Part shown: piece after piece, positions 18,715 through 30,485 of the stretch
Layout of the letters: the number at the start of each line of letters is the position of its first letter
Position numbering within the stretch: the first letter of the stretch is position 1
DNA from: Takifugu bimaculatus
Taxonomy: Eukaryota > Chordata > Actinopteri > Tetraodontiformes > Tetraodontidae
Direction: 5' to 3'
Assembly (NCBI GenBank): GCA_004026145.2
Contig: CP034979.1
Span: 6,692,370-6,756,369 of the forward strand
Length of the DNA stretch: 64,000 nucleotides
Notes under the pieces: generated by a model
The model's input: the letters and a program-made list of their open reading frames with translations, nothing else
Databases searched by the model: none
Told to the model about the DNA's origin: nothing
Translations under genes and position numbers: made by a program

Positions 18715-21700
18715 TGTGGACTGTTAAATATTAGATCTCTTTTGTGTAAATCCCTGTTAGTACACGACCTGATAGCGGATCATCACATTGATTTATTTTG
18801 TCTTACTGAGACCTGGCTTCAGGAGCCAAGTTATTAATTAATCCCAGACCAAAACATGGCTTCAGTTCATTTGAAAGCCTGACTCTTGGCATCACTCATC
18901 TGAACTGGAGGACAGAAAAGCCACTTCTGTTTGTAGTTGTATATCGGCCCCCTGCTGGTCCACATTCAGAGTTCCTGTCTGAGTTCTCTGATTTCTTATC
19001 TGACTTGGTCCTTAGAACGGACAAAGTCATTATCATTGGAGACTTTAATATCCATGTAGACGTTGTAAATGACAGCTTTAGAAATGGCTTCATTTCATTA
19101 CTGGAGTCAGTTGGTTTCCTCCAGCAGATAAACCAACCAACTCATAGCTTTAACCACACCCTAGATCTAGTCCTGACTTATGGTGTTGAGGTAGAACATG
19201 TGTCAGTGTTCCCTCAGAACCCACTCCTGTCAGACCATTCTTTGATCACTTTCACATTTATGATTAAGGATTCTTCTATGCTCAGAACAAAGTCTTACTA
19301 TAGCAGATGTCTTTCAGATAATGCTGTAGCTAAGTTTAAGAAAGTGATCCCTGTGCTAATCCCAGGACCACTGTGCGTTTCCCCAGGGATCAATCACTAC
19401 AATCTTAGCCCTGCTGAGGTTGACTCTGTTGCTGAAGGTGCAGCAACCTCACTGAGAATCACACTTGATTCTGTTGCCCCCCTGAAAAAGAAAATAGTAA
19501 ATCAGAGGAGGTGTGCCCCCTGGTATAATTCACATATCAGGACCCTCAAGCAGAAAGTGCGAAGACTGGAAAGGAAGTGGCATTCTTGTAAAATAGACAG
19601 CTATCATGTAGCCTGGAAAGACTGTCTATTAGGTTACAAAAAGGCCCTTCGCAAGGCTAGAACAGCTTATTTTTCTTCTTTGATTGAGGAAAATAAGAGC
19701 AACCCCAGGTTTCTTTTCAGCACTGTGGCCAAATTAACTAAGAGTCACAGTGTTTTAGATCCACGTATCCCTTCTTCCCTTAGTGGTGAAGACTTCATGA
19801 GCTTCTTCACTGATAAAGTTCTAGCTGTCAGAGAGAAAGCTAACCAGGCTATCCCAACAACTGGACCATCACCAGATGTGCTGACTGTGGGAACATACAG
19901 GTTCTCCAACGAGCCCTTAAACTCCTTCAGCCCTATATATTTTTCTGAGGCGTCATCGCTAATTCAGAAATCCAAGACCACCACGTGTCTTTTAGATCCC
20001 ATCCCAACACACCTGTTGAAGGATGTTCTACCACTGATAGGCAGTTCTATCCTGGACCAGATCAATGGTTCTTTAGTGACAGGTTATGTACCCCGGTCCT
20101 ACAAGGTGGCAGTGATTAAGCCGTTGCTTAAAAAACCATCACTGGATCCTGATGTGTTAGCAAATTATAGGCCAATATCCAACCTTCCTTTTATCTCTAA
20201 AGTTCTAGAGAAGGTGGTGGTGACTCAGTTACTGGAGCACCTGCAGAGGAACAGCCTGTTTGAGATGTTTCAGTCAGGCTTTAGAGCTCACCACAGCACA
20301 GAAACAGCACTTCTTAAAGTCACTAATGATCTTCTCATAGCTTCCGATCATGGACTGGTCTCTATGCTGGTTCTGCTGGACCTCAGTGCTGCTTTTGATA
20401 CAGTTGATCACAGCATCCTGTTACATAGACTGGAACATGTGATTGGGATAAAAGGGACAGCACTAGACTGGTTTAGATCATACTTATCTGATAGATACCA
20501 GTTTGCTTATGTCCATGGTGTTCCCTCCTCATACAGTAGGGTTAGCCATGGAGTTCCTCAAGGTTCTGTACTCAGACCAATCCTCTTCACATTGTACATG
20601 CTTCCCTTAGGGAACATTATTCGGCAGCATGGGATACATTTTCATTGTTATGCTGATGACACTCAGCTCTACTTATCCATGAAACCCGAGGAGACAGAGA
20701 AGTTAGTGAAGCTCCAGACCTGTCTTAAAGACATAAAGTCCTGGATGTCTTCAAATTTCCTCCTCCTTAACCCAGGAAAAACTGAGGTCATGGTGTTTGG
20801 TCCTGAACCTCTCAGGGATAGATTAGATCACATGATCACTCTAGATCAGGCATGGGCAAACTAAGGCCCGGGGGCCACACGCGGCCCGTTAAACGTTTTA
20901 ATCCGGCCCGCCAAACTTGAAAAATTAAATGAATAAACCTTGTTAATGTTAAATTTTCACTGCAATTCTGGTGTTTTCCCACTAGAAAAAAGACAGTCAG
21001 GAGGAGAGTGATGGTGATATCCTGAAGGATAACAGAACTTTCAGTGCTTTAAAATAGAAATGGTTATTAATTTTTTTTTAAAAAGGCACATTTTATTCAT
21101 TTGATTTTAAGTGTTTTAAGACTCATTCCAAAGTCAGATATTTTGTTGTAATGCTTCTCTTCATTTTCATTTGAAATTAAAGCACATGTTTTCTCCATAT
21201 CCCAAGATGTGTATTTTTTCTCCAGTGAGGTTACCAAAGCACTCCATCCATCCATCTGCTCCTGGTCCGGCCCCTTTGTCAAATGTTAGAACCCATTGTG
21301 GCCCACGAATCAAAATGTTTGCCCACCCCTGCTCTAGATGGTATCTCATTAACATCTAGTCTCTCTGTGAGGAATCTAGGAGTAACTTTTGATCAAATTC
21401 TCTCCTTCAACTCACACATTAAATTAGTCTCGAGAAGTGCCTTTTTTCACCTGAGGAACATCACAAAGATTAGGTAACTATTGATGCGGCATGATGCTGA
21501 AAAGTTAATTCATGCTTTTGTTACTTCCAGGCTGGACTATTGTAATTCTTTATTATCAGGGTGTCCAAACAACTCTTTAAGAAGCCTCCAGTTGATCCAA
21601 AATGCTGCAGCCAGAGTTCTGACAGGTATTGACAAAAGAGATCACATAACTCCTGTACTGGCGTCGCTTCATTGGCTGCCCGTTAAATTTAGAATAATTT

Positions 21701-21984
21701 TTAAAACCCTTCTTTTGACCTACAAGGTCCTCAGAGGCCTAGCTCCATCCTACCTGGAGGAGCTAGTGATACCTTATCAGCCCAATAGACCGCTCCGCTC
21801 TCAGAATGCTGGTCTACTTGTGGTTCCCAGAGTTTCTAGGAGTAGAATGGGGGGCCGAGCATTTAGCTACCAGGCCCCCCTGCTATGGAACCAGCTCCCT
21901 GTCCAGGTACGGGAGGCTGACTCCATCGCTACTTTTAAGATCAGACTCAAAACCTACCTCTTTGAAAAAGCTTATTGTTACTAA
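18715..21984 (+). pseudogene. L2 ORF2 remnant: endonuclease, reverse transcriptase, C-terminal domain
   Basis: The endonuclease start reads [10 protein letters not shown] and [10 protein letters not shown], then a stop and a deletion remove roughly the middle of the domain. It resumes with VVYRPPAGPH and IIIGDFNIHV. From 19005 the frame is open for over 600 codons through the RT motifs: [36 protein letters not shown] and the catalytic CYADDTQLYLS. It is then cut by the hAT insertion at 20847. After the insertion the frame resumes with DGISLTSSLSVRNLGVTFD, has a TAA at about 21478, and continues RLDYCNSLLSG to the C-terminus WNQLPVQVRE...YLFEKAYCY at 21984. The protein would copy L2 RNA at the target site; this copy is dead because of the deletion, stop and insertion. 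Confidence 0.85.
20847..21331. mobile_element. 485-bp non-autonomous hAT element nested in the L2
   Basis: It is bounded by a perfect 8-bp target duplication CTCTAGAT (20839-20846 and 21332-21339). The left end reads CAGGCATGGGCAAAC and the inverted right end CAGGGGTGGGCAAAC, a terminal inverted repeat of about 15 bp with few mismatches. The next bases contain GGCCC/GGGCC motifs typical of this hAT group. There is no transposase. The 8-bp duplication and CAG...CTG ends are diagnostic of hAT transposons. Confidence 0.92.
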
Positions 21985-22140
21985 TTCTGTAGTTCCAGTT
22001 ACTATCATAGATAGACAAATTATCATACTTAGGGGGTCGTCTAATCGTTAGGTCACATCTTAGTTATGCTGTTATAGGCCAAGGCTGCCGGGGTCCGGAA
22101 ACGTGATCACCTGACAGGCCTCTGTCACTCCACTGGGTCA

Positions 22141-22555
22141 TGGTTTCCTCTCCTCTCCTCTCCTTTCCTCTCCTCATCAAGCAGACTAGTTCTTGTGTAG
22201 TTTTTCTGCTTCTCCCCCCCACCTCTATTTATTTACAGGTATCGCCGCCCTCGGAGCTGCATAATGACCTCTGGCCCCGCTGAAGTGATTGTATATCATA
22301 TTTTTGGGGGGGGGGTTCTGTGCTCTGTGCCTCTCCTCTCCTCTCCTCTCCCCCTCCTTCTCCTTCTCCTTTTCCTCTCCCTCTCCTCTCCCTTCCTCTC
22401 CTCTTTCCCTCCTCCTCCTTCTCTTTCTCCTCTCCTCTACCTCCCCTTCACTCTACTTCTCCTCTCTTCTACCCCTCCCCTCTCCTCTCCTCTCCTCTCC
22501 TACCTATCCTATCTTCTACCTGTCCTCCCCCTTCTCCTCTCTCTTTACCCAGCCG
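22141..22555. repeat. CT-rich (CCTCT)n tract in the L2 3' UTR
   Basis: Imperfect CCTCT/CCTT repeats run over most of this stretch. The same block recurs as its complement in the L2 copies at 26100-26590 and 40615-40920, with different expansion lengths. Long frames across it are artefacts. Confidence 0.9.
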
Positions 22556-22710
22556 GCCATCAGCAGGAGGGTCCCCCTACATGAGCCTGGTCCTGCTCAA
22601 GGTTTCTTCCTGTTAAAGGGGAGTTTTTCCTTGCCACTGTTGCTTGTCTGGGGTTAGGCCCTGGGATTCTGGAAAGCGCCTTGAAACAATTTTGATTGTA
22701 TAAGACGCTA

Positions 22711-22741
<31 letters not shown>

Positions 22742-22747
22742 TTTGAT

Positions 22748-23289
22748 ACTTGTGGAGCACCCCTCCCTGAGGGACACGGGCAAATGCCTTTTACAGTGTT
22801 GACTGGTGGGGCAAACTCCCACAAACCTTCAAGCACCCTGTGGAGGGTATGGAGCTGGTCCCATGTTCCACGACCCCTAACAAAAATTCATTCAAAGTCA
22901 TTGAGTCAATGTATGGGGTTGTTGAGCCAGCCCTGGGTATTGTGTGATGATTTGAGAATCATTGAAAAGGCTGAATCCCTATTTAATAGCTAATAGCCAA
23001 TTTTGCATCATTCACCATGATCATGATTATCCTTTGTTGCAAACTGAAACATGATTTATGGCCTCTGTGACAGGAAACAGACTTCCCTTAATTCCTAGTG
23101 TTGTTCGTCATAAGCAGCATCTCTCAGTCAGCAAATTGCCCTTTGAGGTCAAAGCCCCATTCCCTACTGACCCTCTCATTCCACTGCGGACCAAATCCAC
23201 CAAGGAATTCCAGTGAGTCCTCAACCTGAATACTTGAAAACAAGAGTGGTACATTGAATTCAACCCCAACCTTGGTGTCTGTCTGTCTG
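22748..23289. other. Spacer between L2 and Tx1 LINEs
   Basis: No recognisable gene. A short GTCT microsatellite occurs at 23279-23300. Confidence 0.45.
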
Positions 23290-23624
23290 CCTGTCTGTAT
23301 AGTTGGTGGTGTCTTGTGTCGGTTTATTAGTTTAGTTTTCAGTTTTTTGACATGTAACCATTCTGCATTTGTTTGGCTGGTTGGCGTCTGATGCCATGGT
23401 GGTTGGTGGTGGTAGCGGGGATCTCTCGCGGTTAACGTGGAGACATGGTGTTAAGGTGGGGGCCAGGTCTCTGTATACCATGGAGGAGGTGGCCCTGGCT
23501 GTGGGGGAGGTGATCAGACATGGGTCCATGAAGTCGGCCGCCGGGATGTGGTGTTGTTCGTGGAGATGGTGGAGCAGGTGAACCGGCGGAGGCCGGTATC
23601 AGTGTCGGTGGAAGGTTCGAGGCG

Positions 23625-24038
23625 GTGCTGCCTCTGAGCCAGCCGGCCACCAAAGTTACTCTGTCCAACATGCCCCTGTTCATTACGGACGCGTTTCTGT
23701 GTCAGGAGTTGTCCAGACACAGTAAGATTGTTTCTCCTATAAGGAAAGTCATGTCTGGATGTAAATCTCCACTACGGAAACACGTAGTGTCACATCGCCG
23801 GCAGGTTTACATGATCCTTAATAACTGCGATGAGGATCTGAAAGTGTGTGTTAAAGGCCGGGTGGAGGACTTTGATTATGCTCTGTTTGCCTCATCGGTG
23901 CACATGAAGTGTTTTGGTTGTGGTGAAGCGGGACATTTAATTAAAGTGTGTCCGCACACAGCTAAATCTGCTGCATCAGATCCTAATCCTATCCTCCTAA
24001 AATGTTTAAATTGTTTTTATAGGAAACAAAGAATATGA
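23625..24038 (+). pseudogene. Tx1 ORF1 remnant with CCHC zinc knuckle
   Basis: The frame contains LSNMPLFITDAFL, similar to LSNVPPFISGQEI in the other Tx1 copy. It then has a zinc knuckle, CFGCGEAGHLIKVCPH, characteristic of LINE and retroviral nucleic-acid-binding proteins. The upstream half (23369-23620) is in another frame (VKVGARSLYTMEEVALAVGE), so the ORF is frameshifted. Expected role: RNA-binding chaperone of the LINE particle. Confidence 0.65.
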
Positions 24039-24343
24039 AGGGAGTAAATATTAAACATTACTTTCCTGATAAACAGCAGTTTTATCTTTCTGCCAGATGA
24101 CACACCAAAAATAAGGCTGAGGCAGGTTTTACTGATCAAGAAGTTTTTAGACTAAAAAACTGATCCTCAAAGTTAGGAGGGAGAAAACCATAATGATGTT
24201 GGAAAATGCAACTTTTTAGCTTTTTTTTTTTAGCTTCACTGTTTTATTACTCTCTGTTTTATCTCCCACTTTTAATGAGTAGTTTTTAGATTGGGAATTT
24301 AAATATAAATGGAGGCAGAGAGGAGATAAAAAAAAGAGTTTTA

Positions 24344-25483
24344 GTGTTTGAAACAATGACTTTAAAGAAGATTAGTATCATGTTTCTGCAAGAAATTCAC
24401 AGTAATGTTTTTAATGAGGCTGATTGGTGCAGAAGATGGGACGGGAGGGTGTTTTTAAGTTTTACAGCCCTCAGTTCTGGGGTGGGGATCGTCTTCTCCA
24501 AGTGTTTTAACCTAACATCTTTTACCGTTGATCATGTTGTTCAGGGGAGGTGTCTTTTAATCAGGGCCCAGTTTGACCAGTCCAGTGCTGCTTTTATTAA
24601 TGTGTATGCTCCCAACAGTGGTGGAGAGAGGAAGCTCTTTTTAGAGACACTTGGCAAAAAACTCCAGGGGTGTGGTTCTATTGATTCTTGGGTGGTGATT
24701 TTAACTGTACTGAAGATGAGGTTTTAGATCAGAACCATGCATAGCCGCATCAGTCCTCGCAGCAGGTCCTGAGGCAGCTGGTCTACTCCCATGGTCTGGT
24801 GGCTGTGTGGAGGACTCACACAGGCTGCACGTGGTCCCACATTAGAGAGGATATGGTGTCTTTAGCTCGTTTAGATCGCTTTTAGTGTTTTAAACATAAT
24901 TTTAATGTGTTTAAGTCATGTAGTATTGTGCTTGTGGATTTTACTGATCACGCTTTGGTTTTATGCGCTGTTTTCATTAACAACATTTTATCAATAAGTG
25001 CCTACTGGCATTTTAATTCAATTTTAGCCTCCGATCTGAGTTTTAAAGATGCTCTTAGTTACTTTTGGGCTGGTTTTGAGAAAGGGTGAGTTTAGCTGCC
25101 TAAAACAGTGGTGGGACCATGGTAAGACACAGATAAAAATGTTGTGTCAGCAGCACACGCTCAATGTTACTCGTCTCGTCACTGGATCTATCAGGGATCT
25201 GGAGACTGAGATTGTGGAGCTTGAGCAAGTCCAAAGGGAAATGGAGGATCTGTTGGAATCCTCAAGAAGCAAAAAGGCAGCTTTAGCCAACCTGCTGGGT
25301 GCCAGAGCACAGGGCGCCCTGGTCTGGTCCAGAATCCAGGACATCTCAGAGATAGATGCACCCTCCAGTTTCTTCTTCGGCCTTGAGAGGAAGTCTGGGC
25401 AGAAGAAGCTTATCCACTCCTTGCTGTCAGACACGGGGCAGGAGCTGACTGACCCTGGGCAGATCAGGAGGATGGCAGTGTAG
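24344..25483 (+). pseudogene. Tx1 ORF2 remnant: AP endonuclease and linker, no RT
   Basis: It contains ISIMFLQEIHSN, GVGIVFSKCF, VQGRCLLIRAQF and FINVYAPNSGGE, the order expected of the APE endonuclease. A frame break follows near 24725. From 25049 it resumes with WWDHGKTQIK, LLGARAQGALV and SSFFFGLERKSGQKK, the conserved region ahead of the RT in Tx1 elements. It ends at a TAG near 25482. No YADD-type RT motif exists downstream, so the copy is dead. Confidence 0.7.
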
Positions 25484-25590
25484 TTTTACACTTCGCTATA
25501 TAAGACTGATATTAAAGACGGTGAGGATTGTTTTAGTGGTTTTAGTGTTTTAACCAAGGACTGCCCAGATTGTAATAGACACTATATAAA

Positions 25591-25668
<78 letters not shown>
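25591..25668. repeat. (TTGA)n/(GATT)n microsatellite
   Basis: About 19 uninterrupted GATT units follow ACTATATAAAGATTG. The position fits the microsatellite-like 3' tail of a LINE rather than an independent repeat. Confidence 0.95.
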
Positions 25669-25671
<3 letters not shown>

Positions 25672-26124
25672 TCACAGAGTGTCACACATGACAATTCAGG
25701 TTTATTACTGGGTGGTTGACCTTTTTAAAATGAGTAGTAGGTTGTGTTCACATTGTGAGCAGACCTGAGTTTTTCTGAATATTGACTTTCGTGTTTGACA
25801 TTCTGACATTTGTGATATCATAAGAAGCTGGAGATGGTTCAGAACAAAAGAGCAAATAAAAATAGAGGATTGAAGAATCTTGCAGCTCTGATCAGAGAGT
25901 GTCAATCAATCAATCTTTATTTATATAGCGTCTTATACAATCAAAATTGTTTCAAGGCGCTTTCCAGAATCCCAGGGCCTAACCCCAGACAAGCAACAGT
26001 GGCAAGGAAAAACTCCCCTTTAACAGGAAGAAACCTTGAGCAGGACCAGGCTCATGTAGGGGGACCCTCCTGCTGATGGCCGGCTGGGTAAAGAGAGAGG
26101 AGAAGGGGGAGGACAGGTAGAAGA

Positions 26125-26388
26125 TAGGATAGGTAGGAGAGGAGAGGAGAGGAGAGGAGAGGAGAGGAGAGGAGAGGAGAGGAGAGGAGAGGGGTAGAAG
26201 AGAGGAGAAGTAGAGTGAAGGGGAGGTAGAGGAGAGGAGAAAGAGAAGGAGGAGGAGGGGAAAGAGGAGAGGAAGGGAGAGGAGAGGGAGAGGAAAAGGA
26301 GAAGGAGAAGGAGGGGGAGAGGAGAGGAGAGGAGAGGAGAGGAGAGGAGAGGAGAGGAGAGGAGAGGAGAGGAGAGGAGAGGAGAGGC
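26125..26388. repeat. GA-rich (GGAGA)n tract of the inverted L2 3' UTR
   Basis: Two long pure GGAGA blocks (about 26132-26190 and 26320-26388) flank an imperfect purine-rich core. It is the complement of the CT-rich tract at 22319-22500 but more expanded. Confidence 0.9.
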
Positions 26389-26499
26389 ACAGAGCACAGA
26401 AACACACACAAAAAATATGATATACAATCACTTCAGCGGGGCTGGAGGTCATTATGCAGCTCCGAGGGCGGCGATACCTGTAAATAAGTAGAGGGGGAA

Positions 26500-26519
26500 G
26501 GGGGGGGGGGGGGGGGGGG
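26500..26519 (+). repeat. Run of 20 consecutive G
   Basis: An uninterrupted poly-G run follows GAGGGGGAA in the inverted L2 3' UTR. It could form a quadruplex and is a likely site of sequencing or assembly error. Confidence 0.9.
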
Positions 26520-27569
26520 AGAAGCAGAAAAACTACACAAGAACTAGTCTGCTTGATGAGGAGAGGAAATGAGAGGAGAGGAGAGGAAACCATGACCCAG
26601 TGGAGTGACAGAGGCCTGTCAGGTGATCATGTTTCCAGACCCCGGCAGCCTTGGCCTATAACAGCATAACTAAGATGTGACCTAACGATTAGAAAGAGTT
26701 ACAGTAGTCCAGCCTGGAAATAACAAATGCATGGACTAACTTTTCAGCATCATGCCGCGTCAGCAGCTTCCTGATCTTTGTGATGTTCCTCAAGTGAAAA
26801 AAGGCACTTCTCGAGACTAATTTAATGTGTGAGTTGAAGGAGAGAATTTGATCAAAAGTTACTCCTAGATTCCTCACAGAGAGACTAGATGTTAATGAGA
26901 TACCATCTAGAGTGGAAGGAAGAAGAAGGAATGCCATAGACATGAGCAAACTGGTATCTATCAGATAAATATGATCTAAACCAGTCTAGTGCTGTCCCTT
27001 TAATCCCAATCACATGTTCCAGTCTCTAACAGGATGCTGTGATCAACTGTATCAAAAGCAGCACTGAGGTCCAGCAGAACCAGCATAGAGACCAGTCCAT
27101 GATCTGAAGCTATAAGAAGATCATTAGTAACTTTAAGAAGTGCTGTTTCTGTTCTGTGATGAGCTCTAAAGCCTGACTGAAACATCTCAAACAGGCTGTT
27201 CCTCTGCAGGTGCTCCAGTAACTGAGTCACCACAACCTTCTCTAGAATTTTAGAGATAAAATGAAGGTTGGATATCGGCCTATAGTTTGCTAGGACATCA
27301 GGATCCAGTGATGGTTTTTTAAGCAACGGCTTAATCACTGCCACCTTGTAGGACCGGGGTACATAACCTGTCACTAAAGAACAATTGATCTGGTCCAGGA
27401 CAGAACTGCCTATCAATGGTAAAACATCCTTCAACAGGTGTGTTGGGATGGGATCTAAAAGACACGAGGTGGTCTTGGATTTCTGAATTAGCGATGACGC
27501 CTCAGAAAAATATATAGGGCTGAAGGAGTTTAAGGGCTCGTTGGAGAACCTGTATGTTCCCACAGTCAT

Positions 27570-28471
27570 GGTGAGCCCTTTCCAAGATCCTCTGCAGTTT
27601 GCCTATCAGCCCAAGGTGGGGGTTGATGATGCAGTGATATACTTGCTACGGAGGGCTTACTCCTCCTTGGACAGACTAAACACCACAGTGCGGGTCATGT
27701 TCTTTGACTTCTCTTCTGCCTTCAGACTGCTGAGGGCTAGGTTGGAGAACATGCAGATGGATGCTCCCCTTGTTTCTTGGATTGAGGACTACCTGACAGT
27801 GTGTGAGACTGCGGAGCTGTGCGTCTGTGTGTCTGACACCCTGATGAGCAACACAGGGGCCCCTTAAGAAACTGTGCTGTCCCCCTTTCTGTTCACCACC
27901 TACACAGCTCACTTCCAGTCCCACTCTGAGTCAAGTCACCTCCAGAAGTACTCAGGCGACACAGCCATAGTCGGCTGTGTGGAGAATGGACAAGAGGAGC
28001 AATACAGGGACCTTGTGGAGAGTTTTGTCAGGTGGTGCAGGCAGAACGACCTGTAGCAATGTGACCAAGACAAAGGAGATGGTGGTGGATTTCAGTAAAA
28101 GTAAGTCCCCACCATCCCCAGTCTGCATTAGTGGGAAAGATGTGGAAATAGTCTCATCTTACAGGTTCCTGGGTGTCCAGCTGGACAATAAATTGGAGTG
28201 GTCCACAAACACCGATGCTGTCTACAAGAAGGCCATGAGCAGACTCTATTTCCTCATGAGACTCAAGTCCTTCAGTGTTTGCAGTAGGATGCTCCACATG
28301 TTCTATCAGTCTGTCATGGCTAGTACCATCTTCTTTGCTGTGGTGTGCTGGGGAGCAGGCATTAAAGCTACGGATGCCAAAAGACTTAACAAACTCATTA
28401 AAAAGGCAGGGTCTGTTGTTGGCTGTAAACTTGCAAACTTGGATGATGTGGTGAGGGACTGGATGGTTTAA
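27570..28471 (+). mobile_element. Rex1-like non-LTR retrotransposon fragment
   Basis: The + strand reads [43 protein letters not shown], a degraded YSGDTAIVG in place of the catalytic YxDD, then VVDFSKSKSPP, YRFLGVQLDNKLEWS and SRLYFLMRLKSF. It ends at TAA near 28470. These are the RT motifs and C-terminus of a Rex1/jockey-like fish LINE. Stops at 27865 and about 28054 and a frameshift break it into three frames, and both ends are truncated. Confidence 0.7.
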
Positions 28472-29719
28472 ACTCTCAAAATAGAAGTTAGACCAAAAAA
28501 GATTGCTGAGGAACAGCTTAAAATGTCAGTATGTTATGTCATCTTGAACTCTGGTCCCCCAAATACACAACAGTTTTCCATTAAGTTGTTTGGAAATCAA
28601 GTTGGAGACGACCTATTTTGAGGACAACTGAAGTCATATGATAATGCCACTGCTGGTCACCATGGTAACCAACTACTGTACACAAAACGTCTGTAGTAAG
28701 TCTGTGGTAAGTCTGTGGACATAAGAAAGGAAGAGCAAGCAATGCGAATTGCTGAGCACTGTGGCATTGGTTTGAGGAGCCAAGAGCCCTCAGGGTGAGC
28801 AGAGTGGCGTTCAGCAGACTTTCACCTGTATAAGTCGTAATTAAATGTTATTTTAATTACCAGAGAAAGTCACTTTGGAATGATGTGGAGAAAAGGGACT
28901 CTAACGCAGTTGTTAATTGTTATAAATGACATCATCTGGTCATTAAAAAGTCCATTTAGCCCTGCGGAACATTCCTCTCCAAGATGTCTGGACCCTCAGA
29001 AACAGATGGAGAAGCTCAGTGATCTGGGAGGAACTCAGATGAGAGCTGCTCTTTTGCATCCACAGGAGCCAGCTAGATGATTAAATTAAAGCTACTACGT
29101 CTGGTTCAGCAGAGAAAATAAGGGATGTAAAGACAAGTCTAATCTCTATGCTCATTGATGTACTAAACAGGAAACTAATATAGCTACAACACCTCGAATC
29201 GCAACCCATCGGTGGTGTTTATATAAAACACTCTTACCCAAATGAAACATGTCTCAATTTTTCAGCATTCCATCTCTAAGGCTGAGTTTTCCTATTATTT
29301 CTATTGACCAACTCCAGTCTGTGGTGAGAAACCCAAACACACCCACATGACACGGCAATGATGCATTTTCAAGATTGTCAAAAAACAAGCACATCTGACC
29401 TAGCCATGCCCGCTGGAAGCTGGCTGCTGAGGGCGCTGCAGGAGATTTTCAGCTACATCTAACTTTTTATTTCCTTTACATTCACTTATTCACTGCACCA
29501 GCAAAATAACAAGCACAATGAATTTCTTCTGTTAATAAGATAACATCAACAAATGTTTTGAGGCCAAAAATTTCTTTAAAATCCCTTTTACATGATGTGT
29601 ACAGCAGCGCTGTGTTGGAAATTCACACACTGAAGGCCTGTGTGCTTAGTAAACAACATATTCTGGGTGGCCATGCTTAATACAGAAGAGTGGAATCTTT
29701 TTTCAGTGATTATAAATTA
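28472..29719. other. Spacer, no gene recognised
   Basis: There is no recognised transposon or exon apart from a palindromic regulatory-like motif at 28656. A short minus-strand frame ending QITELLHLFLRVQ...AKWTF (about 28930-29065) is preceded by an AG but has no other support. Confidence 0.45.
28656..28669. promoter_or_regulatory. X-box-like palindrome (RFX-type motif)
   Basis: GTCACCATGGTAAC fits the consensus GTNRCC-N(0-3)-RGYAAC used by RFX transcription factors. It stands alone, with no evidence of function beyond the match. Confidence 0.3.
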
Positions 29720-29917
29720 CCGTATTTTCACGACTATAAGGCGCACCTAAAAGCCTAGAATTTTCTAAAAAATCTATGGTGCGCCTTTTAACCCGGAGCG
29801 CCTTTTGTATGGATTACGGTAATATTGGTTAATCGCGGCTACTGTAGTCAGTAGGCGTGGCCGAGGTAACAGCAGTAAATTCAGTCCCAAACCATTTCTG
29901 TCTGTAAAGACCCCAAA

Positions 29918-30169
29918 ATGGCTCCTTGCAAGAGACGCGCTTTTGACGCAGAGTTCAAACTGAAGACTATCAGTCACGCAGTTGAACACGGAAATAGAGC
30001 AGCGGCAAGAGAATTTAACGTGAACAAATCAATGGTGCGGAAGTGGAGGAAGCAACAAGACGACCTGCGCCAAGACTCAACGGAGCTTCCGAGGAAACAA
30101 AGCAAGAAGTGGATTAACAAAGGAACTCCAGCCGCTAGATATTGGTGTCAACAGGCCATTCAAAGCTAG
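29918..30169 (+). CDS. Pogo transposase N-terminal helix-turn-helix fragment
   Basis: 84 codons from MAPCKRRAFDAEFKLK; the HTH region reads AVEHGNRAAAREFNVNKSMV then RKWRKQQ. This is the Psq/Brinker-type HTH that binds transposon ends in pogo-family and POGK-like proteins. The ATG is well placed about 200 bases inside the element. Downstream the frame joins directly to sequence from the far C-terminal region, so the catalytic domain is missing. It could make a DNA-binding-only peptide. Confidence 0.7.
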   Translation: MAPCKRRAFDAEFKLKTISHAVEHGNRAAAREFNVNKSMVRKWRKQQDDLRQDSTELPRKQSKKWINKGTPAARYWCQQAIQS

Positions 30170-30485
30170 ACTGCGAACTGCGTGGGAGCGGTGGATGACG
30201 GAAGGCGAACACACGTTCACCAAGGCGGGGAGACAGCGCCGAGCAGCAGACGCCACTATCTGCCAGTGGATCGTAAATGCCTGGGCTGATATATCAGTCT
30301 CCACCGTGGTCTGAGCTTTCAGGAAGGCAGGGATTGTCACTGAAATGCCAGACAACACCAGCGACACCGACCCTGATGACGACTTTGACGAGACGGAGCC
30401 GGCCATGTTGGACGCCGTATTCGCACAACTGTTCAATTCGGACACCGAAGAAGAAGAATTCGAGGGATTCCTGGATGAGGAATGA
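30139..30485 (+). pseudogene. Pogo transposase C-terminal fragment
   Basis: In a frame shifted relative to the HTH segment it reads LDIGVNRPFKARLRTAWERW, MTEGEHTFTKAGRQ and ATICQWIVNAWADI, then a stop. A highly acidic tail follows (SDTDPDDDFDETEPA, NSDTEEEEFEGFLDEE) ending at TGA near 30485. Acidic tails are usual at the C-terminus of pogo transposases. Confidence 0.7.

Larger units (their letters stand above)
18290..22747 (+). mobile_element. L2-clade LINE, nearly full length but internally deleted
   Basis: The + strand carries an endonuclease start (18715-18830), a long reverse-transcriptase frame (19005-20846), a C-terminal region (21352-21984), a CT-rich 3' UTR and a tail AATAAAGATT(TGATT)n ending near 22747. 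The 3' UTR also contains the conserved L2-type block GGAGTTTTTCCTTGCCACTG. It is split at 20847-21331 by a hAT element and lacks part of the endonuclease near 18835. The 5' boundary is uncertain. Confidence 0.85.
23290..25590 (+). mobile_element. Tx1-clade (L1-like) LINE, truncated before the reverse transcriptase
   Basis: An ORF1-like region at 23369-24038 is followed by an endonuclease region at 24344-24850 and by the linker between endonuclease and RT (25049-25483). The RT is absent: sequence jumps to a short tail, ACTATATAAAGATTGATTG, and a (GATT)n run. The motif order matches the transposon Tx1 group. A related copy lies on the minus strand at 38100-39528. Confidence 0.75.
25903..27569 (-). 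mobile_element. Second L2 LINE, inverted and internally deleted
   Basis: Read on the minus strand it ends at 25903 with the same AATAAAGATTGATTG tail as the L2 at 18290-22747. It contains the CT-rich 3' UTR (26100-26590), a short C-terminal coding piece (about 26689-26930), and an RT piece at 27000-27569 with [25 protein letters not shown] and [14 protein letters not shown]. The RT core with the YADD motif and most of the C-terminus are missing between these pieces. Its 5' end abuts the Rex1-like fragment at 27570. Confidence 0.85.

Noticed and set aside
22264..22657. Ser/Leu/Pro-rich frames, also at 25979-26593 and 40505-40802
   Set aside because: All lie in the CT-rich 3' UTR of L2 elements and are low-complexity artefacts.
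28930..29065. Minus-strand frame ending HLFLRVQTSWRGMFRRAKWTF as a second exon for the 32136-32278 candidate
   Set aside because: The acceptor is poor in pyrimidines, a pogo element lies between, and the sequence matches no peptide family I know.
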